Shown one piece after another: positions 34,306-42,483 of a stretch of DNA of 59,179 bases. The DNA comes from Chromobacterium vaccinii. GTDB taxonomy: Bacteria > Pseudomonadota > Gammaproteobacteria > Burkholderiales > Chromobacteriaceae. Numbering within the stretch: the stretch's first letter is position 1; every line of letters starts with the position of its first letter. The stretch lies in contig NZ_JZJL01000030.1 of assembly GCF_000971335.1 (NCBI RefSeq), positions 1-59,179 on the forward strand. The letters run 5' to 3'. Made by a program: the position numbers and the translations under genes. A model generated the notes under the pieces. It ran no database searches and was not told where the DNA came from. It saw nothing but the letters and a program-made list of their open reading frames with translations.

Positions 34306-35207
34306 GAATTCTGCTATCTGAACTAGAGCAGGCGACTTTGTTGGAATGCAGCTTGGAAGCATACCGACTGTATGTGGCCGGTTTGCGGCCGTGCATGGAC
34401 ATGCAGACAGGCATTGTCGGCCGAGGCTATCCCGTTAGCCGCGCCGTGCTGGCCATCAATTGCCAGTACGTGCCGCCGCGTGGCAGCCAGCGGCCGGCCT
34501 GGCGGCCGTCGCATAAGCAGGTTGACGCCTTGATTGAGGAGCTGATCCGGGTTGGATTGGTCAAGCGTGCCGCTGCAGTGCAAGAGGTGCAAAAGCTGGT
34601 GGTGAAACTGCCGTTGGCATTGGTGCGTCCGCAGGAGGAACGGGACATGAAAGGGAAAGGCAGAGGGGGAGAGCTTAAGGCGCTGAAAACCCTTGTCTGG
34701 AAACATTTTCCTGACCGTTTGAGGCGACTGGAACAGGACGGGAGCGGGTTGAATGAACGGGACATATCGGAGAATCAGGGAAATAAATATACATACCCCG
34801 CGCATGAGAGAGGGGCCGCAGGACCGACGAGCCCGGCGGTGACGCTGGTGATTGCCGCGCGTCGGCTGGGGGTGAAGGTCGGTGGCGCTGCCCACCCTGC
34901 CGTGCAGGCATGGGCAGATGCCGGGGTGACGGTTCCGACGTTGGAAGAAGGCATCGCCCGCTGTCGCGCTTACATCCCAGCGGATGAACAGATTCCGGTC
35001 AAATATCTCGCCAGCGTTTTGAAGTCGATGGATGGGGAAGGAAAACTGTCTGCAGGGCATGCCATACGCCGTGGGCTGCGAGCGGTGAAGGGTGGCCAAG
35101 CTGGACGGTCTGCGCCGGGTTGGCTAAGCCTGCCATCTACGGAAGCGCATGAGGGGGCGGCGGTGGCGGGGAATGTGAAGGGGGGCGCTGATGGATGGAT
35201 TGAATAA
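34302..35207 (+). CDS. Phage replication initiator-like protein (O-type)
   Basis: 301 residues. The N-terminal 110 residues look like a winged-helix replication domain (YPVSRAVLAINCQYVPPRGS, then QVDALIEELIRVGLVKRAAA). A variable linker follows. The C-terminal part (VPTLEEGIARCRAYIPADEQ, then IPVKYLASVLKSM) resembles phage O and primosome-type proteins that recruit the helicase loader. It overlaps the DnaC-like gene by 17 bases, the typical O-P pairing. Origin iterons inside the gene were not identified. Confidence 0.65.
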   Translation: MRILLSELEQATLLECSLEAYRLYVAGLRPCMDMQTGIVGRGYPVSRAVLAINCQYVPPRGSQRPAWRPSHKQVDALIEELIRVGLVKRAAAVQEVQKLVVKLPLALVRPQEERDMKGKGRGGELKALKTLVWKHFPDRLRRLEQDGSGLNERDISENQGNKYTYPAHERGAAGPTSPAVTLVIAARRLGVKVGGAAHPAVQAWADAGVTVPTLEEGIARCRAYIPADEQIPVKYLASVLKSMDGEGKLSAGHAIRRGLRAVKGGQAGRSAPGWLSLPSTEAHEGAAVAGNVKGGADGWIE

Positions 35208-35955
35208 GGCGCTGCGATATTTTGATGGGCTGGCTGTCTTGGGGCGCATGGTGCCGGCGACGGGCATTTGTACCGTGCATGGCGAGTATGAAGCCGAGCT
35301 ATTGCCGGGGCGGAAGCCGATTTGCTTGAAGTGCAGTCAAGAGCGGGAGCGGGAACGCAGAATGCAGGAAAGGCGCGATATGTTGTTGTGGGGGTGCGGT
35401 ATTCCGGGGCGGTATCGACAGGCGAAGTTCCGGGACTTGCTGCCAGTGTGTGAGGCGCAGGCAGCAGTCATTGAGGCATTTAAGGGCTGGGTGGCTTGGG
35501 TGGGGCGGGACCGCAACGCCGGCAACGTGGTGATAACCGGCGGGCCGGGAACGGGCAAAACCCATATGGCCAGCGCCGCGACCTTGAACCTGATTGGACA
35601 TCGTGGCCTTGGGGTACGCTATGTGACGGCGGATCAGATGCGGACGGAGATATGCGAAACATGGGGGAGGCCCGGACGCAGCGAGCATGCCGAGCTTAGC
35701 CGCTTCGCCTCCTATCCGGTGCTGATCATTGATGAAGTCGAAATCCTGGACCCGAACGGGCATGGCCTGCGCTATTTGAATCGGGTGGTAGATAGCCGGT
35801 CGGCGGAAGGGCTGCCAACGGTCTACATCAGCAACCAGACAAAGGACGGTCTGCGGGACATGATCGGCTATCGGGCCGTGAGCCGGATGTATGAAAACGC
35901 CCTGATTCTGCAATGCAGCTGGGGGGATTATCGGGACCGCCGCCTAGCTGGCTGA
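35191..35955 (+). CDS. DnaC-like helicase loader ATPase
   Basis: 254 residues. An N-terminal zinc-binding pattern (CTVHGEYEAELLPGRKPICL plus KCSQ) precedes an AAA+ domain: Walker A GGPGTGKTHMASAA, Walker B VLIIDEVEIL, sensor region TVYISNQTK and an arginine near YRAVSRMYEN. This matches DnaC/DnaI-type loaders that bring the host replicative helicase to the phage origin. It is coupled to the O-like gene upstream. Confidence 0.85.
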   Translation: MDGLNKALRYFDGLAVLGRMVPATGICTVHGEYEAELLPGRKPICLKCSQERERERRMQERRDMLLWGCGIPGRYRQAKFRDLLPVCEAQAAVIEAFKGWVAWVGRDRNAGNVVITGGPGTGKTHMASAATLNLIGHRGLGVRYVTADQMRTEICETWGRPGRSEHAELSRFASYPVLIIDEVEILDPNGHGLRYLNRVVDSRSAEGLPTVYISNQTKDGLRDMIGYRAVSRMYENALILQCSWGDYRDRRLAG

Positions 35956-36046
35956 GCGCGCCCGCATGGTAAAATTCAGACTAAAACAAAGCCCGGCGCG
36001 GATCGGGCTAAGGGGTTTCCTCGCTGACAGATTTGGGGGAATCGTA

Positions 36047-36568
36047 ATGGTTGTTGATGTTGTGGGTGCGGTACGTTGGGCGCTGGAGCTTGTTGGGGCG
36101 GGTGGTTTGAAGGCTGCGCCATCCTTTGGCGAGGTGCGTGACGGGATGGTGTCGCGGGGGCCGGAATTGGCGCTGATGAACGCGCATGAACTTCATCGGG
36201 CATCGCTGATGATGGAGCAACGTTTCCATGTGGCGTTGATGGCAAGGGTGTTGAGCGGCAGCTTGCCGCACCTGGAAGGATCGTTCAAAGAGTTGACTGC
36301 CTATGTTGCTCATTATGGCCAAAAGGGAGGCTTGAACGCCTTGCGGTTTGGCCGGGAGGGGATTGCGTATTGGGTCCGTTACTGGTTGACCGGCATGGGG
36401 TCGTTTCGAGAGTTCGGCCGTGAGTTCGGGATCGATGGCCAGACAGCGGCAGCCTTCTACCGGAGCCATATCGAAGTCTTGCTTGATGGCTGGCTATCGG
36501 CGGGCTGTGGCGCACTGGAGCCGATTGTATTGCGGCAGATGGAGGATGATGTGTTGCGTGTGGCTTGA
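36047..36568 (+). CDS. Putative late-gene regulator (Q-like position)
   Basis: 173 residues from the ATG at 36047, with GGGGGAATCGTA upstream. The C-terminal half (FREFGREFGIDGQTAAAFYR) looks like a helix-turn-helix. No family is firmly recognised. It is the last gene before two tandem terminators and the late genes, the place of antiterminator or late activator genes in lambda-like phages, so this role is inferred. Confidence 0.45.
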   Translation: MVVDVVGAVRWALELVGAGGLKAAPSFGEVRDGMVSRGPELALMNAHELHRASLMMEQRFHVALMARVLSGSLPHLEGSFKELTAYVAHYGQKGGLNALRFGREGIAYWVRYWLTGMGSFREFGREFGIDGQTAAAFYRSHIEVLLDGWLSAGCGALEPIVLRQMEDDVLRVA

Positions 36569-36620
36569 CGTGGGATAAATTCCGCAATAACATGCCGTCA
36601 ACACCGCCAGAGGTGCGTCC

Positions 36621-36649
36621 AAAGCCCAAGTCAACGACTTGGGCTTTTT
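36621..36649 (+). terminator. Intrinsic terminator before the late genes
   Basis: The stem AAAGCCCAAGTC / GACTTGGGCTTT has an AAC loop and a T run. Confidence 0.85.
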
Positions 36650-36694
36650 GCATTTCTGGCCTATCTTCAACTTCCCTGTACTGCATTTTTTTCA

Positions 36695-36726
36695 AGCCCC
36701 GGCCAGTTGGTCGGGGCGTTTCTTTT
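36695..36726 (+). terminator. Second terminator before the late genes
   Basis: The stem GCCCCGGCC / GGTCGGGGC has an AGTT loop, followed by a T-rich stretch. With the preceding hairpin it forms a tandem block that an antiterminator would have to override. Confidence 0.7.
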
Positions 36727-36738
36727 TCTGGAGCTTCT

Positions 36739-37155
36739 ATGCCTGTCGCACCTTCCCGCCCTTGCCGCTACGCGATGCAGGGTTGTCGCCAGATGGCCGC
36801 GCCGGGCAACAGCTGCTGTCCGGACCATGCATCCCATGTACGCCGGGTGGCAGATCAACGGCGGATGTCGGATGAAACCGTGGCCAAGGTCCGACGCTGG
36901 TATCGGCAACGCATCTGGTTTGCCCGGCGCGATGCCTGCCTGAAGGCGGCGCTCTATCGCTGCGCCACGGCGGGATGCGTGGAGCGGGCGACCGATTGCG
37001 ACCACATCCGCCCGCATCGTGGCGACTGGTCGTTGTTCATCGAGTCGTCCAATCATCAAGCGCTTTGCCATTCCTGCCACTCGCGCAAGACCGCGCGGGA
37101 GGACGGCGGGTTCGGCAATCGGCGGCGCGAGGCCGGCCAGGGGGTAGGGGGGTGA
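36739..37155 (+). CDS. HNH endonuclease
   Basis: 138 residues from the ATG at 36739, with GGAG upstream. Cysteines at CRYAMQGC and CCPDH suggest a zinc site. The HNH core is CDHIRPHRGDW then NHQALCHSCHSRKT. Such small HNH nucleases just upstream of terminase genes are required with the terminase for packaging cleavage in several HK97-type cos phages. Confidence 0.8.
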   Translation: MPVAPSRPCRYAMQGCRQMAAPGNSCCPDHASHVRRVADQRRMSDETVAKVRRWYRQRIWFARRDACLKAALYRCATAGCVERATDCDHIRPHRGDWSLFIESSNHQALCHSCHSRKTAREDGGFGNRRREAGQGVGG

Positions 37156-37251
37156 AATCCTTCAGCCCGACCGCCTGGCCAAGACCGCGTGCCTAACCGC
37201 GTTTTTCTCCACGCTGGATTTTCATAGGGGGGGGGTCTAAATCCCCCCAAC

Positions 37252-37273
37252 AAGCCCCGAAAGGGGCTTTTTT
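37252..37273 (+). terminator. Intrinsic terminator upstream of terS
   Basis: The stem AAGCCCC / GGGGCTT has a GAAA loop followed by T residues. A G-tract/C-tract pair lies just before it. Confidence 0.75.
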
Positions 37274-37310
37274 GTTTTCTGTCGCGTTCAACTTGCTGAA
37301 AGGCTCTGAA

Positions 37311-38138
37311 ATGGCCGGAAAAACCCCTTTGCGAGCGGGTTCCGGCGTGATGCCCAAACCGCCCGCCTTTTTGACTTCGAAGCGTGGCCGCGATGTCTGG
37401 AAATACACCATCAACGCGCTGGACAGCGCCGGTCTGGACTGGACATCCGCGCTGCTGCAGATCGCCTTGTTGGCGGACAAGGTCGATGACTGGCGGACGC
37501 ATGTCGAGGAAGTGGACCGCTACGGCCATCGCTACGACGAGGACGCCAACGGCGGTTCACTGGAAACCGATGAGTCCCGCGCCGAGCGGCGGGCGCGGGG
37601 CGAGGTGATGAAAGACCTGGACGAAGGCGGCTTGACGGTGATGGCCGCCGGCCAGGTGCGCGCCCTGGATCGGATGTTGACGGCGGACTTATTCGCCTCC
37701 GACCCGTTCGCGGTGATGGACCAGCTGGGCGAGGGCGGCGCCAATTTGCCGAAAAAACCGCCCTGGTCGATGACCAAGGCGGAAGCGCGTGCCTGGCGCG
37801 AGATACAGCCGCTGCTGCAGGCGTCGGGCTTCGACTATTCGTCGGCCGGCATCGCGCTGGGCCTGATCTGTGCGGCTATTGCCGACTGGCAAGCCTGCAA
37901 GCAGTGGATTTTGGACAATCGGGGCAAGATTTTCGCGGCGGCCAAGGAGACCGGCCGCCGGTATGAAGTCAGCGCCAGCTACAACCGGGCAAAGATCGCC
38001 AAACAGATACGCGAATTGCTCAAACGAAATGGAATGACGGTGGCCTCATGCGCAAAAACCAAGGCGCTAAGCAAGGGCCGGGTGATCAGCGAGGACTTGG
38101 CCGAGCTGCTGGGGTACATCAACGACAGGCCGGATTGA
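37311..38138 (+). CDS. Terminase small subunit, P27-type with duplicated domain
   Basis: 275 residues from the ATG at 37311, larger than usual P27 small subunits (about 120-170). Two parts look alike: VWKYTINALDSAGLDWTSAL with a following DDWRTHVEEVDRYGHRY, and AWREIQPLLQASGFDYSSAG with a following ADWQACKQWILDNRGK. Each fits the helical P27 domain. The protein binds packaging-site DNA and presents it to TerL. Its TGA overlaps a TTG start for terL. Confidence 0.75.
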   Translation: MAGKTPLRAGSGVMPKPPAFLTSKRGRDVWKYTINALDSAGLDWTSALLQIALLADKVDDWRTHVEEVDRYGHRYDEDANGGSLETDESRAERRARGEVMKDLDEGGLTVMAAGQVRALDRMLTADLFASDPFAVMDQLGEGGANLPKKPPWSMTKAEARAWREIQPLLQASGFDYSSAGIALGLICAAIADWQACKQWILDNRGKIFAAAKETGRRYEVSASYNRAKIAKQIRELLKRNGMTVASCAKTKALSKGRVISEDLAELLGYINDRPD

Positions 38139-39838
38139 TTCCGGCCTGTTACGTTTTACAGCCGTGGGATCAGTACGGCGTGGACGTGCTGGAAGGCCGC
38201 ATCAAGGTCGGCCGCTATGTCCGGCTGGCGGTGGAGCGGCATTTCCGCGACCTGCAGCAGCAGGAAGCGCGCGGCCTGGTCTGGCGGCCGGAGATGGCCG
38301 CCCATGCGCTGGCCTTTTTCCCGCGCTACTGCCGCCATTTCGAGGGCGAGTGGTCGGGCCAGCCGGTGGAGCTAGCGCCGTGGCAAGCGTTCTGGATCGC
38401 GGTCGAGTTTGGTTGGTACAACCGGGACGGCCGGCGCCGCTTCCGCACCTTTTATGAGGAGGTGGCGCGCAAAAACGGCAAGTCCACCAAGCTGGCCGGC
38501 CTGGGCTTGTACCTGTTCGCCGCCGACAAAGAGGCCGGCGCGCAGGTTTACACGGCGGCGACGAAGCTGGAGCAGGCCAAAATCACGCACGCGGCGGCGG
38601 AAATGATGGTCGCCAAGTCGCCCGCCCTGCGCCAGCTTGTGCAGAACCACAAGAACAAGCTGTGGATACCTGGCACAGCGAACAAGTTCGTGCCGCTGGG
38701 CGCGGACGCCAAAACCCTGGACGGCTTGAACGTCCACGGCGCGATTATCGACGAATTGCACGCGCATCCCTCCCGCGACCTATGGGACGTGATCGATACC
38801 GGGCGCGGCGCGAGGCGCCGCAGTGTGATGCACGCGATTACCACGGCCGGTTTCAACCAAGAGGGCAGCATCTGCCTGGAGCAGCGAAATTACCTGATCC
38901 GGATTCTGGAAAATCAGGGCAAAGACCCGGCGTTGGAAGACGATAGTTTCGGTGGCGTGATCTACACGCTGGACCCGGATGACGATTGGTTTGACGAGTC
39001 GGTATGGTGCAAGGCCAATCCGAATCTTGGCGTGTCGGTATTTCTGGAAGAGTTGCGCACGCAAGCCCAAAAAGCGCGCGTGGTGCCGACCGCACTGTTC
39101 AACTTCCTGACCAAGCGGCTGAACATCTGGACGCAGTCGGTTGAAAGCTGGATTTCCCTGGACAGCTGGGATAAAGGCGCTGCGGTGGTTGATGCCGAGG
39201 CGCTGCGGCATCGGCGCTGCTATGGCGGTCTGGACTTGGCCAGCAAGACAGACATTGCCGCCTGGGTGTTGCTGTTTCCCCCGGAAAAATCAGGGGAACC
39301 ATGGCACGTTCTACCGCGCTTTTTTGTGCCGGCGGACAACATGCTGGTGCGCGACCAAAAAGACCGGGTGTCTTACTCGACGTGGGCGCGGCAAGGCTAT
39401 ATCACGGCCACCGCAGGCACGCGGATTGATCAGGATGTGATCCGCGCCCAAATCCTGCAGGATGCGGCGAACTTTGATCTGCAGGCCATCGGCTTTGACG
39501 AATGGAACGCCGGCAAGCTGGCCAGCGAACTGACGGAAGACGGCTTGCAACTGGTCGCGCTATCGCAGAATTTCCAGAACCTATCTGAACCGACCAAAGA
39601 GCTAGAAGCCATGATCTGTTCGCAGTCACTGGCCCATGGCGGGCATCCGGTATTGCGCTGGATGGCCGGCAATGTGGTGGTGCTGCGCGACTCCAACGAC
39701 AACTATCGCCCTAACAAGGGCAAATCGAGGGAAAAAATCGACGGCATCGTGGCGTTGATCATGGCGTTGAATCGGGCGCTGTATCACCCCATGGCGGAAT
39801 CGTTTGTTTCCGCCTACGAAGACGAGGTGTGTTTGTGA
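38135..39838 (+). CDS. Terminase large subunit
   Basis: 567 residues if translation starts at TTG 38135, which overlaps the small-subunit stop by four bases; no ATG fits. The ATPase has EVARKNGKSTKLAGL (Walker A-like), Walker B AIIDELHAHPSRDLWDVI and a coupling TTAG segment (AITTAGFNQEG). The nuclease has GGLDLASKTDIAAW, IGFDEWNA and a late IDGIVALIMALNRAL. It cuts and pumps phage DNA into the prohead. Confidence 0.9.
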   Translation: MIPACYVLQPWDQYGVDVLEGRIKVGRYVRLAVERHFRDLQQQEARGLVWRPEMAAHALAFFPRYCRHFEGEWSGQPVELAPWQAFWIAVEFGWYNRDGRRRFRTFYEEVARKNGKSTKLAGLGLYLFAADKEAGAQVYTAATKLEQAKITHAAAEMMVAKSPALRQLVQNHKNKLWIPGTANKFVPLGADAKTLDGLNVHGAIIDELHAHPSRDLWDVIDTGRGARRRSVMHAITTAGFNQEGSICLEQRNYLIRILENQGKDPALEDDSFGGVIYTLDPDDDWFDESVWCKANPNLGVSVFLEELRTQAQKARVVPTALFNFLTKRLNIWTQSVESWISLDSWDKGAAVVDAEALRHRRCYGGLDLASKTDIAAWVLLFPPEKSGEPWHVLPRFFVPADNMLVRDQKDRVSYSTWARQGYITATAGTRIDQDVIRAQILQDAANFDLQAIGFDEWNAGKLASELTEDGLQLVALSQNFQNLSEPTKELEAMICSQSLAHGGHPVLRWMAGNVVVLRDSNDNYRPNKGKSREKIDGIVALIMALNRALYHPMAESFVSAYEDEVCL

Positions 39839-39999
39839 GTAAGTTGGATTATTTGACGCTGCTGGTCGGACTGGCCGGCGCGGCGGCGGTGACGGTCGGC
39901 ATGTCGCTGTTGCACGTGGCGGCCGGTTGGATGGTGGGTGGCGGCTTCGCGTTGGCCTGGTCCTGGATGACGGCGCGCAGCGCGGGAAGGGCGTGCTGA
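39835..39999 (+). CDS. Small membrane protein between terminase and portal
   Basis: 54 residues, with a GTG start overlapping the terL stop and its own stop overlapping the portal ATG (TGATG). Two hydrophobic stretches (LLVGLAGAAAVTVGMSLL and AGWMVGGGFALAWSW) predict a helical hairpin membrane protein. Similar small genes are common between terminase and portal genes, with no established role. Confidence 0.65.
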   Translation: MSKLDYLTLLVGLAGAAAVTVGMSLLHVAAGWMVGGGFALAWSWMTARSAGRAC

Positions 40000-41249
40000 T
40001 GTTCATGTCGCAGCAGTTTGGCCAGTCTGCGGCATCGCCCGATCCGGGGTGGCTGTCCAGCCTGCTGGGCGGCGGCGCCCGGAGCGCGGCCGGGGTGGCG
40101 GTATCGCCGGACAAGGCGCTTTCGATTACCACGTATCAGGCATGCATTACTACGCTGGCCGAGTCGCTGGCGCAGCTGCCGTGCGAACTGTATCGCCGCA
40201 ACGGCGACCAGCGCGAGCGGGTAACGGATCATCCTGTTGCCCAGCTTCTGCGCCAGCCCAACGGCTGGCAAACGCCGTTCGAGTATGCCGAAGGCGCGCA
40301 GATCGCTGCCGCGCATGATGGCAACGCTTATTCCTACATCGAGCGCGACGAGGCCGGGCGGCCGGTGGCGCTGTTGCCGATGGAAGCCGGCAAGGTGGCG
40401 GTGCTGCGCGGTGCGGATTTGATGCCGTATTACCAATTTAATGGCCAAGAGCCGATGCCGGCGCGCATGGTCCATCATGTGCGGTGGTTTACGCGCAATG
40501 GCTATACCGGCATCAGCCCGGTACAGCTGCATTGCGATAGCCTGGGCCTGGCCCTGGCGACGCATGGCCACGCCAGCGCGGTTTTTGCGAATGGGACGCA
40601 CCTGGCCGGCGTGTTGGAGCGGCCGGCGGTGATCGGCGGCCAGGATGTGAAGCCGCTGAGTGCGGAACGGGTGCTGCAGATCAAAGCGGCGTGGAAGAGG
40701 GAGTACGCCGGCCGGGACAACGCGATGAAAGTCGCGTTGCTGCAGGAGGGTATTACCTTCAAACCGCTTTCGATGACGAATGCCGATGCCCAACTGATCG
40801 ACGCGCGTAAGTTGTCTGCCCTGGAGGTGGCGCAGATTTTCAAAATGCCGCCACACAAAGTCGGTCTCTTGGACCGGGCGACAAACAACAACATCGAGCA
40901 TCAAGGCATCGAGTATGTGATTTATTGCCTGATGCCCTGGATCAAACGCCACGAACAGGCCCGCATGCGCGACCTGTTGTTGCCGTCCGAACGTGGCGAG
41001 CTGTATATCGAATTCAACGTGTCCGGCCTGCTGCGCGGCGACACGCAGAGCCGCTATGCCGCGTATGCGATTGGGCGGCAATGGGGCTGGCTGTCTGCCA
41101 ACGACATCCGGCGTTTGGAAAACCTGCCGCCGATCCCCGGCGGAGATGTCTATATGCAGCCGCTCAATATGGTGGACACGCGCGGGTCGTCGCTGCAGGG
41201 CAAGCCTGATGCCAAAGTCTTGGCGGAGATCGAACGCATTCTGGTGTAG
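39999..41249 (+). CDS. Portal protein, HK97 family
   Basis: 416 residues, starting at an ATG overlapping the previous stop. SITTYQACITTLAESLAQLP, VTDHPVAQLLRQPN, DGNAYSYIERDEAGRPV and LSALEVAQIFKMPPHKVG then IEHQGIEYVIYCLMPW are typical of the HK97 portal family. Twelve copies form the DNA channel at one capsid vertex. Normally the protease gene follows; here 2.9 kb of cargo genes lie between. Confidence 0.9.
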   Translation: MFMSQQFGQSAASPDPGWLSSLLGGGARSAAGVAVSPDKALSITTYQACITTLAESLAQLPCELYRRNGDQRERVTDHPVAQLLRQPNGWQTPFEYAEGAQIAAAHDGNAYSYIERDEAGRPVALLPMEAGKVAVLRGADLMPYYQFNGQEPMPARMVHHVRWFTRNGYTGISPVQLHCDSLGLALATHGHASAVFANGTHLAGVLERPAVIGGQDVKPLSAERVLQIKAAWKREYAGRDNAMKVALLQEGITFKPLSMTNADAQLIDARKLSALEVAQIFKMPPHKVGLLDRATNNNIEHQGIEYVIYCLMPWIKRHEQARMRDLLLPSERGELYIEFNVSGLLRGDTQSRYAAYAIGRQWGWLSANDIRRLENLPPIPGGDVYMQPLNMVDTRGSSLQGKPDAKVLAEIERILV

Positions 41250-41341
41250 CCGACTGAAAAAAGCTTATTCCTATCTCAGGATCGTTTACCCGAGTATCAT
41301 TCTTCTCTCCTATGGCGTTCAAGTGTGAGTCAAAGAGAGCG

Positions 41342-42292
41342 ATGAAAAAACACGAATCGGTGTACAACATATACGCATTTTTTGAGGCTGAACAACTGCG
41401 AGCGATGGGTATCAAGAAGTATTATCGACAAGGCAGTGACCAGAAAAAATTAGATTTTTTACGTGAGCGCGCTATGCTCGATTTCTCATCGGTGCAAAGA
41501 GTGCCATTGGCGCAGCCTATATCCAAAGGGGAGTATTACTCAAGAGAGCGGTTAGGCAATACCCCAGAGATATTTGAACCCCTTTTTGCCTCCGTAAATG
41601 CGGGACAGACACCGCTTTACTGTGTAACACATATTGTGGATGGAGTTCCTGTGGTTGATCAGGTTATACCATTGGGGCCACTCGATGTGTCGGAATTGCC
41701 CGATGGTATGGGAAGGGCGGAAAGAATGGACGACTACCTGTTCAAGTATTTAGATAAAGAAACAGGCAAGTTTGATATGACGGCTTTGATAAATGATGAC
41801 TATTTTGAAGCGATGCGACTGCTATTTAATAGTCGGCATTTTATATCATGCTTTAAGCTGTTGGTGTCATTTTTGGATACTGTTGCTTATGTCGAGTTTG
41901 GTGATAGACCGCCACGCACCACGCCAGTATTTATTGATTGGATTCGTGCCTTTTCCACTGCTGGTATCGCCGGGGCAACACCGGAAGAATTATGGGAGCT
42001 TCGCAATAGTCTATTGCATATGTCGAACCTTGAGTCACGAAAAGTTGCTGAAAGGAAGATTGTAAGATTATTACCTTATGTCGCTAGTAAAGACCGTGCG
42101 CCTAGCACTGATCCGATGACCAAGTACATCAACTTCAAGAATGTGATTGAAGACGTGGGAGAGGCAGTCGCTAAGTGGATTGCTACATACAACGAGCATC
42201 CAGAGAAGTTGAACACTTTTATCTTGCGCTATGATTTGGTGGTGTCTGATGATCGTTGGGCAACTATCACTAATACACTTGCAGAGCAATAA
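41342..42292 (+). CDS. HEPN-motif moron protein, candidate abortive-infection RNase
   Basis: 316 residues from the ATG at 41342, AT-richer than its neighbours. Near the middle, ELWELRNSLLHMSN contains the RX4H motif of HEPN ribonucleases (R221, H226) in a helical context. No nucleotidyltransferase partner is adjacent. It has its own terminator and interrupts the portal-protease pair, which marks it as cargo. HEPN proteins often act as phage-defence or toxin RNases; function here is inferred from the motif. Confidence 0.55.
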   Translation: MKKHESVYNIYAFFEAEQLRAMGIKKYYRQGSDQKKLDFLRERAMLDFSSVQRVPLAQPISKGEYYSRERLGNTPEIFEPLFASVNAGQTPLYCVTHIVDGVPVVDQVIPLGPLDVSELPDGMGRAERMDDYLFKYLDKETGKFDMTALINDDYFEAMRLLFNSRHFISCFKLLVSFLDTVAYVEFGDRPPRTTPVFIDWIRAFSTAGIAGATPEELWELRNSLLHMSNLESRKVAERKIVRLLPYVASKDRAPSTDPMTKYINFKNVIEDVGEAVAKWIATYNEHPEKLNTFILRYDLVVSDDRWATITNTLAEQ

Positions 42293-42320
42293 CTAAGAAC
42301 TTGCCCGTTTTTTTAACCGA

Positions 42321-42343
42321 CCCGCCGCCAGGCGGGTTTTTTT
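42321..42343 (+). terminator. Intrinsic terminator after the HEPN-motif gene
   Basis: The stem CCCGCC / GGCGGG has a GCCA loop and seven T residues. Confidence 0.85.
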
Positions 42344-42360
42344 ATGCGGGAAGGTAAGGC

Positions 42361-42483
42361 ATGCAGCCAATTGACTCGGAACTGGCGCGGGAAGCCGGCG
42401 AACAAATCATCGAGGCGGTGAAGGAGGGCCGTCGCGACGTGATGGATTTGGAATGCCCGGTAAGCGGTTGGGGAGCCGAATGA
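42361..42483 (+). CDS. Small protein coupled to the methyltransferase gene
   Basis: 40 residues (MQPIDSELAREAGEQIIEAV start). GGAAGGTAAGGC precedes the ATG, a good ribosome site, and the stop overlaps the methyltransferase start (ATGA). It may serve mainly to couple translation. No family is recognised. Confidence 0.5.
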   Translation: MQPIDSELAREAGEQIIEAVKEGRRDVMDLECPVSGWGAE

